A stretch of 64,000 nt of DNA, taken from the NCBI GenBank assembly GCA_041685735.1, contig JAWLFE010000012.1:1-64000 (forward strand), written 5' to 3'. The DNA is from CSSed11-175R1 sp041685735. GTDB lineage: Bacteria > Actinomycetota > Nitriliruptoria > Nitriliruptorales > Nitriliruptoraceae. Under the pieces are notes generated by a model. It ran no database searches. It was not told where the DNA came from and worked only from the letters and a program-made list of their open reading frames with translations. Shown here piece by piece: positions 34,675 through 47,204 of the stretch (position 1 is the stretch's first letter; each line of letters opens with the position of its first letter). A program made the translations under genes and the position numbers.

Positions 34675-37600
34675 GACCGCAACGCCACCTGCGCCGCACC
34701 GACGTCACCGAGGTCGATGGGGGTGCCGTCCGCCACCGGGGCACGGTGGATCGCCGTGGCCAGGACCTCGCCGGCGAGGGTGTCGTAGTGTCCGGCGCTC
34801 GCCAGTTCCTCGTCGAGCGTGGCGGGGGTGACCGCCAGCACGACCTCGATCCGGTCGGTCAGTTCCAGCCCCGCTGCCTTGCGCTGGTCGTTGATCGCCC
34901 GCGCGAGTTCGCGGGCGACACCCTCGACCTGCAGGTCGCGGGTCAGTTCCGTATCCAGCGCGAACGAGGTGCTGCCTTCGCTGGCGATGGCCCAGCCGGT
35001 CTGCGGGGTCTCCACCACCTCGACCATGTCGGGGGTGATCGTGACCTCGTCACCGTCGACCGTCAGGGTCGCGTACCCGCCGTCGAGGTCGACGGCGATG
35101 CGTGCCGCCTCCGTCGGATCGCAGGCGGAGATCGCGGACGCCACCACCGGTGCCTGTTTCTGGAACACCGGTCCGAGCGCGCGGAAGTTGGGCTTGAGTG
35201 CACGCTCCACCAGGTCACCGGTGCCATCGGAGAGCTCGACGGCCTTGACGTTCAACTCCTGCGCGATGTCGGGGAGCAGGCTCTGCAACCCCGCCCGCTC
35301 CGCGACCGGGACCGTCACCAGGGCCCGCGCCAGGGGCTGGCGGACCCGCACGGCGCTGTCGTTGCGTGCCTGCCGGCCGAGTTCCACGACGCGTCGTGCC
35401 GTGGTCATGGCCGCACGGAGCGGTTCGTCGCGCCAGGTGTCCGGTGCCTCCGGGAACGTCGTGAGGTGGACCGAGACCGGCGCACCGGTGTCCTGGGAGA
35501 CCTGCAGGTCCTGCCACAACCGCTCGGCGAGGAACGGCGTCAACGGCGCCAGGAGCTGGGCCACCGTCGTCAGGCACGTGTGCAGCGTGTGGTACGCGGC
35601 ACGCTTGTCCTCGGGCGCCTCGGCGGCCGCCTTCCAGAACCGCCGCCGGTTGCGGCGCACGTACCAGTTGGACAGGTCGTCGGCGAACCGCTCGAGGCGC
35701 GTGGTCGCGGTCGAGACGTCGTAGGTGTCGAGCGCGGTGTCGACGGTGTCGACCAGCGCGGCGAGTTCAGCGAGGATCCAGCGATCCGACGCGGGCCGGT
35801 CGGCGACGGCGGGGGCGGGCGCGGCCACGTCGAAGCCATCGATCGCGGCGTAGGTGGTGAAGAACACGTGGGTGTTCCACAGGGTCAGCAGGAAGCGTCG
35901 AACGACGTCATCCAACAGGTGGTGGCTGACCCGACGGGAGACCCAGGGGTTGCCCTCGGCGAACATCAGCCACCGCAGGGCATCGGCACCGTGGCTCTCG
36001 ATCAGCTCCCACGGGTCCAGCACGTTGCCGGCCGACTTGGACATCTTGCGCCCGTCCTCGTCGACGATGTGCCCCAGGCAGAGGCACGTACGGTACGAGC
36101 TGTCCCCGAACAGCAGGGTCGATTCCGCCAGCAGGGTGTAGAACCAGCCGCGGGTCTGGTCGATGGCCTCGCAGATGTAGTCCGCCGGATAGTGGCGGGC
36201 GAACTCCTCCTGGCCCTGGTGGGGATAGCCCCACTGCGCGTAGGGCATCCCGCCGGAATCGAACCACGCGTCGGCGACGTGCGGCACGCGTTCGGTCGTT
36301 CCACCACATGCCGGGCACGGGAAGCTGATGGCGTCCACGTAGGGCCGGTGCGGATCGAGCTCCGACTGGTCCTCGCCGGTCAGGGTGGACAGCTCCGCGC
36401 GGGAACCCACCACCTCGACGTGGTCGCAGTCCTGACACCGCCAGAACGGCAGCGGCGTCCCCCAGTACCGGTCACGCGACAACGCCCAGTCGACGTTGTT
36501 CTCCAGCCAGTTGCCGAACCGACCGTCGCGGATGTGCTCGGGGTGCCAGTCGATCGTGGCGTTGTTGGCCAGGAGTTCGTCGCGGCGGGCGGTCGTGCGG
36601 ATGTACCACGACGGCTTGGCCCAGTAGATCAGTGGTCGCTTGCAGCGCCAGCAGAACGGGTAGGTGTGGCTGTAGGTCCGGGCCGCGATGAGCAGGCCCC
36701 GTTCCTGCAGATCGCGCGAGATCCCCGGATCCGCGTCCTTGACGAAGTCGCCCCGCCACGGACCGACGGTGAAACGGCCCTCCGCATCGACCGGGTTGAC
36801 GATCGGCAGGCCCTCGCGGCGTCCGATCATCATGTCGTCCGCGCCGAAGGCCGGCGCCATGTGCACGATCCCTGATCCGTCGGTCGTGGTGACGAAGTCG
36901 GCGGTGACGATCCGGTGCGGGTCGCTGTCGTCGTCGGGCATCGCGACGAAGTTGAACGGCGGGGAGTAGTGCTGCCCGACGAGTTCGTCGACCGCGACCT
37001 CGCGGACCACCCGAGCATCCTCACCGAGCACCTCGGCACGCAGGTCGGCCGCGATGACCAGCGCCTCGTCGTCCATCCCGAACGCCGAGGTGCGTACCAG
37101 TTCGTAGGTGATGTCCGTCCCGACCGCGCAGGCGGTGTTCGATGGCAGGGTCCAGGGCGTGGTCGTCCACACCACGAGCGCCGCGTGGTCGTCGGCCAAC
37201 GGGCCGTCGGTCAGGGGGAAGCGCACGTAGACCGACGGGTCCTCGATCGTCTGGTAGCCCTGCGCGACCTCGGCGTCGGACAGGCCCGTGCCGCAGCGAC
37301 CGCAGTAGGGGGTGACGCGGAAGTCCTCGAAGATCAGGTCCCGGTCCCAGAGCTGCTTGAGGCCCCACCACAGGCTGTCGACGTACGCCGCGTCCATCGT
37401 CCGGTAGGCGTCGTCGTTGTCGATCCAGAACCCGATCCTGTCCGACAGGTCCTCGAAGGCCCCGACGTAGCGCAGCACCGAACCGCGGCACTGCTCGTTG
37501 AACGCCTCGATGCCGTAGGCCTCGATGTCCGCCTTCGAGTCCAACCCGAGTTCCTTCTCGACCTCGAGTTCGACGGGCAGCCCGTGGCAGTCCCAGCCGG

Positions 37601-37928
37601 CCTTGCGACGGACCGACATCCCCTTCATCGTCCGGTAGCGGGGGAAGACGTCCTTGAAGACCCGCGCCTCGACGTGGTGGGTCCCCGGGCGACCGTTGGC
37701 CGTCGGCGGTCCCTCGTAGAACGTCCACACGGGCGCGTCGGCGCGCTGCCGGACACTCTCCCGGAACACGTCGTGGTCCTGCCACAGGGCGAGGGCCTGA
37801 TGCTCCATGGCGGGCAGATCGGGGCGCGGCGGGACCTTCGGCCACGCCACCCCGGTGGGGGCGGCCGCGGCAGGTCCGGGGGCGGGGCGGGTCGGTTCAG
37901 TCACGGTGCTGCTCGTCGGTCGGGCCAT
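34671..37928 (-). CDS. ileS: isoleucyl-tRNA synthetase
   Basis: 1085 residues. Class I synthetase; the HIGH equivalent is GRPGTHH at 79-85 and KMSKS is in DGRKMSKSAGN near residue 626. Editing-domain segment LVVWTTTPWTLPSNTA and the tRNA-binding C-terminal half are present. The wording YEGPPTANGRPGTHHVEARV and GWDCHGLPVELEVEKELG is that of Streptomyces-type IleRS. No strong Shine-Dalgarno precedes the ATG; instead a T-box leader does. Variable N-terminal 30 residues rich in Pro/Ala. Confidence 0.95.
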   Translation of the reverse strand: MARPTSSTVTEPTRPAPGPAAAAPTGVAWPKVPPRPDLPAMEHQALALWQDHDVFRESVRQRADAPVWTFYEGPPTANGRPGTHHVEARVFKDVFPRYRTMKGMSVRRKAGWDCHGLPVELEVEKELGLDSKADIEAYGIEAFNEQCRGSVLRYVGAFEDLSDRIGFWIDNDDAYRTMDAAYVDSLWWGLKQLWDRDLIFEDFRVTPYCGRCGTGLSDAEVAQGYQTIEDPSVYVRFPLTDGPLADDHAALVVWTTTPWTLPSNTACAVGTDITYELVRTSAFGMDDEALVIAADLRAEVLGEDARVVREVAVDELVGQHYSPPFNFVAMPDDDSDPHRIVTADFVTTTDGSGIVHMAPAFGADDMMIGRREGLPIVNPVDAEGRFTVGPWRGDFVKDADPGISRDLQERGLLIAARTYSHTYPFCWRCKRPLIYWAKPSWYIRTTARRDELLANNATIDWHPEHIRDGRFGNWLENNVDWALSRDRYWGTPLPFWRCQDCDHVEVVGSRAELSTLTGEDQSELDPHRPYVDAISFPCPACGGTTERVPHVADAWFDSGGMPYAQWGYPHQGQEEFARHYPADYICEAIDQTRGWFYTLLAESTLLFGDSSYRTCLCLGHIVDEDGRKMSKSAGNVLDPWELIESHGADALRWLMFAEGNPWVSRRVSHHLLDDVVRRFLLTLWNTHVFFTTYAAIDGFDVAAPAPAVADRPASDRWILAELAALVDTVDTALDTYDVSTATTRLERFADDLSNWYVRRNRRRFWKAAAEAPEDKRAAYHTLHTCLTTVAQLLAPLTPFLAERLWQDLQVSQDTGAPVSVHLTTFPEAPDTWRDEPLRAAMTTARRVVELGRQARNDSAVRVRQPLARALVTVPVAERAGLQSLLPDIAQELNVKAVELSDGTGDLVERALKPNFRALGPVFQKQAPVVASAISACDPTEAARIAVDLDGGYATLTVDGDEVTITPDMVEVVETPQTGWAIASEGSTSFALDTELTRDLQVEGVARELARAINDQRKAAGLELTDRIEVVLAVTPATLDEELASAGHYDTLAGEVLATAIHRAPVADGTPIDLGDVGAAQVALRS

Positions 37929-38283
37929 CCCGCGGGCCAGGCCACGGGACAGAGGTCAACTGCGGGATCCCGAGGGACGACGCGTCGTCGCTGCACGCAC
38001 CGCGGTACCACCCTCGTTGGTCACCGATCGTGACCCACTCGCTTGGCCTGCCGACCGGGTCGCCCCGGGCGTCCCACGTGTCGTGTGGGCCACGTCCGCA
38101 CCTACGTGCCGACCCGTTCCCACCTCGAGGTGCGACCTACGGACCCGAGGTCGGGGGGAGTCGGTCTCAGCGCGGCCGCTGGTGAGGCGATGACGCGTGG
38201 ACCCCACCACCGGCTTCCACCGACCCGGCTCGCTCGTCGTGGGGCGCTCCTCGCGCCGTGTCCTCGTCATCGCGTTGCTGACA
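37929..38283 (-). promoter_or_regulatory. T-box riboswitch leader of ileS
   Basis: The minus-strand RNA contains AGGGTGGTACCGCG (38001-38014 in plus coordinates), an exact T-box core that pairs with the NCCA end of uncharged tRNA. Flanking CGAGGG (38011-38016) can pair with CCCTCG (37971-37976), the antiterminator-type helix. CCGCGG in the T-box can alternatively pair with CCGCGG directly before the ATG (37929-37936), suggesting translational control by start-site sequestration, as known for actinobacterial ileS. Upstream, GCGATGACG / CGTCATCGC (38187-38195 / 38265-38273) could close Stem I. A candidate AUC specifier at 38189-38191 is uncertain, because the same bases fall in that helix. A -10 TAGACT lies at 38290-38295. 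Confidence 0.85.
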
Positions 38284-38289
38284 GGGGAG

Positions 38290-38295
38290 AGTCTA
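38290..38295 (-). promoter_or_regulatory. candidate -10 for the ileS leader
   Basis: Minus strand TAGACT, about seven bases before the first paired segment of the T-box leader; the -35 is not convincing. Confidence 0.35.
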
Positions 38296-38420
38296 CGCGG
38301 CCGGCGGCCTCCCTTCGCGCGCTCGTCATCGAGGTGTTACAGAGCCGATACGTGACCTACGTAGCGTCGTCCTTGCAGCATCCACCACGAGTAGCTCCCA
38401 CCACGACCCGGAGGCTCCCG

Positions 38421-38627
38421 ATGGACCACCTGCTCCAGCGGCTGCTACGTCAGGCGCATCTGTTCGATGACCCGGCGGCCTACGAGGCCGGGGTGCTGGA
38501 CGCGATCGAGGCGGTCCGGGCCCGCGACGCCGCGCTCGCCGCCGACGCGGTCGCCGCCAGCATGCGCCAGCACCCCGCGTCGGGTGTCCATCGTGACCTG
38601 CGTCCGGTCGAAGGATCGGTCGCCTGA
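38421..38627 (+). CDS. small helical protein of unknown function
   Basis: 68 residues from ATG 38421, with GGAGG (38410-38414) six bases upstream. Starts MDHLLQRLLRQAHLFDDPAA and continues as Ala/Arg-rich helices, ending soon after SMRQHPASGVHRDL. It resembles a free-standing helical fragment of a larger regulator (helical ligand-binding type), but no family can be assigned. Divergent from ileS, upstream of the DksA-like gene. Confidence 0.5.
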   Translation: MDHLLQRLLRQAHLFDDPAAYEAGVLDAIEAVRARDAALAADAVAASMRQHPASGVHRDLRPVEGSVA

Positions 38628-38741
38628 CGGCCGCGCGGGCGGACCACAACCTCCACCAGCAGGTGACCGGACCGACGAGTGGTCGCCCGTCTCGGCGGCG
38701 AGGTGGTGGGTCGCGCCCCGTGGGTGCTACCTTCCGCGACC

Positions 38742-39119
38742 ATGGCTGCCAAGAAAGCACCGACGAAGACCCAGCTGCGCAAGATCCGCGCCGAGCTGCT
38801 GGAGGAACGTGACCAGTTGCTGGCCCAGGTCAAGGGGCTGGATGTCGAAGCGGATGTCAAGTACTGGCGTGACGGGGGTTTCGACGACGACCCCGCCGAC
38901 AGCGGATCGGCCAGCTTCGAGCGTGAGACCGCGCAGTCCCTGTCGAAGCACGCACGCGGGCTGTTGACCCAGATCGATGACGCCGTCCGGCGCATCGACA
39001 ACGGCACCTATGGCGTCTGCGAACGGTGCGGGAACCGGATCGACGCCGACCGGCTGGAGGCGTTGCCCTACGCCCGGTTGTGCCTCGACTGCAAGCGTCA
39101 CGATGAGACGGGACGCTGA
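38742..39119 (+). CDS. TraR/DksA family zinc-finger protein
   Basis: 125 residues from ATG 38742. Coiled-coil N-terminal half (RAELLEERDQLLAQVKGL), then the C4 zinc finger with Cys93, Cys96, Cys114 and Cys117 in YGVCERCGNRI...RLCLDCK. Members bind the RNA polymerase secondary channel. No ribosome site is visible; TACCTT (38728-38733) ends eight bases before the ATG, so the mRNA is probably leaderless. The lspA start lies inside its last codons. Confidence 0.85.
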   Translation: MAAKKAPTKTQLRKIRAELLEERDQLLAQVKGLDVEADVKYWRDGGFDDDPADSGSASFERETAQSLSKHARGLLTQIDDAVRRIDNGTYGVCERCGNRIDADRLEALPYARLCLDCKRHDETGR

Positions 39120-39855
39120 CCTGACGGTCGACCCTGCCTCGGCCGCCGAACCTCCGTCGACGCGACCCCGTCGGTCCGTGGCCGTGGGCCTGAGCGTTGC
39201 GGTCCTGTTCGTCGTGCTCGACCAGGTCACCAAGGTGTTCGCGGAACAGCTGCTCGAGCCCGGGAGGTTCGTCCCGTGGCTCGGCCCGAACATCGGGTGG
39301 CAGTTGGTCTACAACCCCGGTGGCGCCTTCGGTCTGCCGGCGCCGGCGTGGATCTTCCTCGTCGTCACGGTGATCGTCGTCGTGATCGTGGCGCGGACCC
39401 TGCCGAGGACCTCGTCGTCGTGGCAGGCGGGCGCCTACGGGCTGCTTCTGGCCGGTGCCGTCGGGAACGTCATCGACCGACTCCTGCGCGACGGCGGCCC
39501 TGCCGCGCCCTCGTTCGGCGGTGGCGAGGTGGTCGACTTCGTCGCCTGGGGCAGCTTCCCACGGTTCAACGTCGCCGACAGCGCGATCACCGTCGGGTTC
39601 GCGCTGCTGGTGCTGACCCTGTGGCTCGATGAGCGCCGCTTGGCGGACACGGAGGACGACGACCTCGCCGGAGAGGCCAGCCCCGATGGGTCCTCGCCGG
39701 AAGCTCCTGCCCCGGAGGCTCCGACGTCGGAGGGTCCCGCGCGGGCGGATCCTGCGCCTGGAGGTCCTGCGTCGGAGGATCCCAGCCGTCCCGGCGACCG
39801 TGCTCCGGGGGAGCGCGCACCCGGGGAGCCGGACACGGACCGGTCCGACGGGTGA
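39103..39855 (+). CDS. lspA: lipoprotein signal peptidase LspA with a long acidic C-terminal tail
   Basis: 250 residues from ATG 39103, overlapping the upstream gene by 17 bases. Four membrane segments. Catalytic Asp125 in AVGNVIDRLL and Asp159 in FNVADSAITVG; also VLDQVTK and LVYNPGGAFG. Cleaves lipoprotein signal peptides after lipidation; the osmoprotectant-binding lipoprotein further on would be a substrate. Residues 181-250 form a Pro/Glu/Asp/Gly-rich tail absent from typical LspA (about 160-200 residues). GTGA overlap with the next gene. Confidence 0.93.
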   Translation: MRRDADLTVDPASAAEPPSTRPRRSVAVGLSVAVLFVVLDQVTKVFAEQLLEPGRFVPWLGPNIGWQLVYNPGGAFGLPAPAWIFLVVTVIVVVIVARTLPRTSSSWQAGAYGLLLAGAVGNVIDRLLRDGGPAAPSFGGGEVVDFVAWGSFPRFNVADSAITVGFALLVLTLWLDERRLADTEDDDLAGEASPDGSSPEAPAPEAPTSEGPARADPAPGGPASEDPSRPGDRAPGERAPGEPDTDRSDG

Positions 39856-40805
39856 CCTCGTTCCGGGTCGACGACGAGCAGGCCGGGCAGCGGCTGGACG
39901 TCGTGCTCGCCGACGTGCTCGGGACCTCCCGCAACCAGGTGGTCAGCCGTCTGACCGCTGGCGAGATCACGGTGGACGGGCAGCTCGTCGGCAAGCAGCA
40001 CCGGCTGCGTGTGGGTGAGACGGTGGAGGTCGGTGCGGCGGCCGTCCCTGCCAGCTCACCCGCCCCGCCGCTCCCGCCGGTCCGCTACCGCGACGAGCAT
40101 CTGGTGGTGCTGGCCAAGCCGCCGGGGCTGGTGGTGCATCCCGGCGCCGGCCATCGCGATGACACGCTGGTCCAGGCGCTCGAGGCCGCCGGGATCCCCC
40201 TGGCACCCGCCGGTGGCCCGGAGCGGCCCGGCATCGTGCACCGGCTCGACCGGGACACCTCGGGGCTGCTGATCGTCGCCTGTACGGACACCGCGCACGA
40301 ACGGTTGGTGGCTGCGCTGGCCGCACGCGAGATCGAACGTCGGTACCTCGCCGTCGTGATCGGCGAGCCCACCAACGCGCGCGGTCGGATCGAGGCCCCG
40401 ATCGGTCGGGATCCGGCCAGCCGGACCCGCTACGGCGTCGTCGCCGACGGCAAGCCGGCCGTGACCCGGTACGCCACCCAGGGAGTGGGCAGGGTGGGTG
40501 GCGAGTTGCGCGCGGCGGTCTCGCTGGTGGCCTGCACGCTCGAGACCGGCCGCACACACCAGATCCGGGTCCATCTCGCAGCGATCGGGCATCCGGTCGT
40601 CGGCGATGTGACGTACGGCAGCCGACCGGCCGTCGCGGCCGCGCTCGGCGCCGGGCGACCGCTGCTGCACGCCGCCTCATTGCGCTTCACCCACCCGGTC
40701 ACCGGGCAGCGCATCACCCTCGACGAGCCCCCGCCGGACGACCTCGTGGCGGCCTGTGCGCAGGTCGGCATCACGATGCCGGCCGTCCTCGACGACGAGC
40801 ACTGA
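39852..40805 (+). CDS. rluD: RluD-type 23S rRNA pseudouridine synthase
   Basis: 317 residues, GTG start. N-terminal S4 RNA-binding domain (QAGQRLDVVLADVLGTSRNQVVSRL), then the RluA-family core with catalytic Asp133 in HRLDRDTSG (130-138), VVHPGAG, ARGRIEAPIGRDP and TGRTHQIRVHL. Pairing with lspA is widespread. Could modify the helix 69 uridines; exact target inferred from the family. Confidence 0.92.
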   Translation: MTSFRVDDEQAGQRLDVVLADVLGTSRNQVVSRLTAGEITVDGQLVGKQHRLRVGETVEVGAAAVPASSPAPPLPPVRYRDEHLVVLAKPPGLVVHPGAGHRDDTLVQALEAAGIPLAPAGGPERPGIVHRLDRDTSGLLIVACTDTAHERLVAALAAREIERRYLAVVIGEPTNARGRIEAPIGRDPASRTRYGVVADGKPAVTRYATQGVGRVGGELRAAVSLVACTLETGRTHQIRVHLAAIGHPVVGDVTYGSRPAVAAALGAGRPLLHAASLRFTHPVTGQRITLDEPPPDDLVAACAQVGITMPAVLDDEH

Positions 40806-40818
40806 CGGCGCCGGCTGG

Positions 40819-40824
40819 TAGGGT
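40819..40824 (+). promoter_or_regulatory. candidate -10 for dnaE
   Basis: TAGGGT, 14 bases after the rluD stop and about 128 bases before the dnaE ATG; no clear -35 box. Confidence 0.3.
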
Positions 40825-40951
40825 CACGCTTCGAACGACAGGCATGTGGTTCTCCTTCCCCGACCACCTGCCGGCAACATCTCGACAGGACCGCAGCCGT
40901 GCGTGCCTCCCGCGCGCCCGCGGCGTGTCGAGAGGTCTCCGAGGCCCGACG

Positions 40952-44530
<3,579 letters not shown>

Positions 44531-44622
44531 GGCGGCTGGCGACGCGCACGGGCCGCGAGCACGTTCGCTCCCTCGAGCCGTCAGAGGCGGTCTGGCGGGG
44601 GTCGGAACCGGGATGGTCTGGG

Positions 44623-44628
44623 TACGCT
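44623..44628 (+). promoter_or_regulatory. candidate -10 for hisD
   Basis: TACGCT, 30 bases before the hisD ATG; the -35 region is weak. Confidence 0.3.
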
Positions 44629-44658
44629 CGGATCACCTGGACAAGAAGGCTGCGACGC

Positions 44659-45978
44659 ATGGCTCGTCTCTCAACTCTCGACCTGCGCGGTGACCGATCC
44701 GATCCCCGCGATCGGCTCCCCCGGCCCCGCGTGGACCTCACCGCGGCGCGCGACGGCGTCGATGCGACGCTGGCCGCGGTCCGCGAGCGCGGCGACGTTG
44801 CGCTGCGCGAGCTGACCCGCCGGTTCGATCAGGTGGACATCGACGACGTTGTCGTGCCGGACGCGGTGTTGCAGGAGGCGCTCGACACGCTGGACGACGA
44901 CCTGCGGGCGACCCTGGAGCGCAGCATCGAGCGGGTGCGCTGGTTCCACGAGCGTGCCCTGCCGACGCCATGGGAGGACGAGCGCGACGGCATGCGCATG
45001 GGGGTGTGGTTCAACCCGATCCAGCGGGTCGGCGTGTACGTGCCCGGCGGGTTGTCTCCGCTGCCGTCGACGGTGCTCATGACCGTGATCCCCGCGCAGG
45101 TCGCCGGGGTCGAACAGATCGTGCTGTGTACCCCGCCGACGGGCGTGGATGCCGACGGGAACCGCACCGGGTGGCCGAACGCGACCATCCTGGCCGCCGC
45201 GAAGCTGCTGGACGTCGACCGGGTCGTCCGGGTCGGCGGGGCGCAGGCGGTCGCGGCGATGGCCTACGGCACCGACAGCGTCCCGGTCTGCGACAAGGTC
45301 GTCGGCCCCGGCAACCTCTACGTCGCCCTCGCCAAACAGCAGTTGGTCGCGGAGGGGCGGATCGGGACCGAGGGGTACGCCGGGCCGACCGAGGTCGCGA
45401 TCGTCGCCGATGGCAGTGCGGATCCGCGCCACCTCGCCGCTGATCTGATCGGGCAGGCCGAGCACGACGAGCTCGTCACCGCGCTCCTGATCACCCCGAA
45501 CGAGGAACTGGTGGCGCCGGTCGAAGCCGAGCTCGAGCGGCAGCTGGCCACCACCAAGCACGTCCAGCGGATCACCACCGCCCTGGACCAGCAGGGCACG
45601 GTCGCGCTGGTGGACGACATCGACCACGCGGTCGAGGTCGCCGAGGCCTTCGCCGCCGAGCATCTCGAGGTGCACACCGAGGACGCGCGCAAGGTTGCCG
45701 AGCGCATCCGCTACGCCGGCACGACCTTCATCGGCGCCCCCACCCCGGTCAGCCTCGGGGACTACGCGGCCGGGCCCAACCACACCCTGCCGACGGTCGG
45801 GACCGCGCGGTTCAGCGGGGGCCTGACCACCTCGTCGTTCCTGGTCGCGGTGAACTTCCTGGAGTGTGACGACGCGGGCCTGCGCTACCTCGCCGACGAC
45901 GTGTCCCGGTTCGCGCTGGCCGAGGACCTCCCGGCGCACAAGGCCGCGGTGGACGTGCGGCTGGATCCGGAGGCATGA
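44659..45978 (+). CDS. hisD: histidinol dehydrogenase
   Basis: 439 residues, ATG with AGAAGG ten bases upstream. Signature VPGGLSPLPSTVLMTVIPAQVAGV, GGAQAVAAMAYGTDSVP, KVVGPGNLYVALAKQ, DLIGQAEHDE and ATTKHVQRI, with the zinc/catalytic His residues in AEHLEVHTED and GPNHTLPT. NAD-dependent four-electron oxidation of histidinol to histidine, the last step. First gene of the his block; ATGA overlap with hisC. Confidence 0.96.
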   Translation: MARLSTLDLRGDRSDPRDRLPRPRVDLTAARDGVDATLAAVRERGDVALRELTRRFDQVDIDDVVVPDAVLQEALDTLDDDLRATLERSIERVRWFHERALPTPWEDERDGMRMGVWFNPIQRVGVYVPGGLSPLPSTVLMTVIPAQVAGVEQIVLCTPPTGVDADGNRTGWPNATILAAAKLLDVDRVVRVGGAQAVAAMAYGTDSVPVCDKVVGPGNLYVALAKQQLVAEGRIGTEGYAGPTEVAIVADGSADPRHLAADLIGQAEHDELVTALLITPNEELVAPVEAELERQLATTKHVQRITTALDQQGTVALVDDIDHAVEVAEAFAAEHLEVHTEDARKVAERIRYAGTTFIGAPTPVSLGDYAAGPNHTLPTVGTARFSGGLTTSSFLVAVNFLECDDAGLRYLADDVSRFALAEDLPAHKAAVDVRLDPEA

Positions 45979-47087
45979 CCCCGCCGACCCCGAGCACCGG
46001 CCCGACCACGACCGCGGGCGTCACACGGGTCCCGGTCCGCGCGGACCTGGCGTCCGTCGAGCCGTACGGCGCCCCACAGATGGACGTGCCCGTGCGGTTG
46101 AACACCAACGAGACCGCGGAGCCGCCGCCGCCGGGGTTCCTGGAGGAGGTCGGGCGCCGGATCCAGGGGCTGGAGCTCAACCGCTACCCCGACCGGCCGC
46201 ACGAAGTGCTCCGCGAGGCGCTCGCCGGGCGGCTGCGGACCACCGCGGCGCACGTCTGGGCCGCCAACGGATCCAACGAGGTCCTGCAGCAGCTGCTCCA
46301 GGTCTACGGGGGTCCCGATCGGCTGGCGTTGTCTGTCCGACCGGGTTACTCGATGTATCCGGAGCTGTGTCGCACGTCGCTCACCCCGATGGTGCAGGTC
46401 GACCTCGATGACGCCTTCGAGCTCTCGACTGACGTTGCCGCCGCGGCGGTCGCGGAGCACGATCCGGACATCGTCATGATCCCCTCGCCCAACAACCCGG
46501 TCGGCACCCCCGTCGCCCACGAGGCTCTGCGGGCCCTCCACGACGGCTCCCGGGCGTTGCTCGTCGTCGACGAGGCCTACATCGAGTTCGCCGACGACCA
46601 CGTCAGTGCGCTGCCACTGCTGGCGGAACTACCCCGGCTGGTGATCGTGCGCACGATGTCCAAGGCCTTCCGGTTGGCGGGTCTGCGGCTCGGCTACCTG
46701 ATCGGACCCTCCTGGGTCGTCGAGGACGTCCAGAAGGTCCGGCTTCCCTACCACCTCGATGCCATCAAGCAGGTCGCCGGCCTGGTCGCGATCGAGCAGG
46801 AGGCGGCGTTCCTGGAGCACCGGGAACGGTTGGCCGCGGAGCGTGACCGGGTGGCTGCGGCCCTCCGGTGCCACGACGGGGTGGAGGTCTTCCCCTCCGC
46901 CGCCAACTTCGTGCTCGTGCGCTCCTCGGTCCCCGATCTGTTCGGTCGGCTGTTGGCCCACGGTGTGCTCGTCCGGGACTTCTCGGACAAGCCGCGTCTG
47001 GAGGGATGCGTCCGGGTCACGATCGGGACCGAGGCGGAGAACGACACGTTCCTGACGGCCATGGCGGACGTCATCGCGGCGAACTGA
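45975..47087 (+). CDS. hisC: histidinol-phosphate aminotransferase
   Basis: 370 residues. Fold-type I aminotransferase: RLNTNETAEPPPPGFLEEV, YPDRPHEVLREALA, NGSNEVLQQLL, IPSPNNPVGTP, VVDEAYIEF and the PLP Lys230 in RTMSKAFRLAGLRLGYL. Transaminates imidazole-acetol phosphate. It is followed by a 117-base gap before hisB with a TATCCT element at 47168-47173. Confidence 0.95.
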   Translation: MTPPTPSTGPTTTAGVTRVPVRADLASVEPYGAPQMDVPVRLNTNETAEPPPPGFLEEVGRRIQGLELNRYPDRPHEVLREALAGRLRTTAAHVWAANGSNEVLQQLLQVYGGPDRLALSVRPGYSMYPELCRTSLTPMVQVDLDDAFELSTDVAAAAVAEHDPDIVMIPSPNNPVGTPVAHEALRALHDGSRALLVVDEAYIEFADDHVSALPLLAELPRLVIVRTMSKAFRLAGLRLGYLIGPSWVVEDVQKVRLPYHLDAIKQVAGLVAIEQEAAFLEHRERLAAERDRVAAALRCHDGVEVFPSAANFVLVRSSVPDLFGRLLAHGVLVRDFSDKPRLEGCVRVTIGTEAENDTFLTAMADVIAAN

Positions 47088-47204
47088 TCGCCTGCCGACC
47101 GGCGTCCCTCCCGGCGGCCCGGTCCTCGGGTGGCAGGGCCGCGTCGTGCGACGGGTCGGGTGCCATCTATCCTGACCGCTGCCCACCACCTGAAGGACAT
47201 CCCC

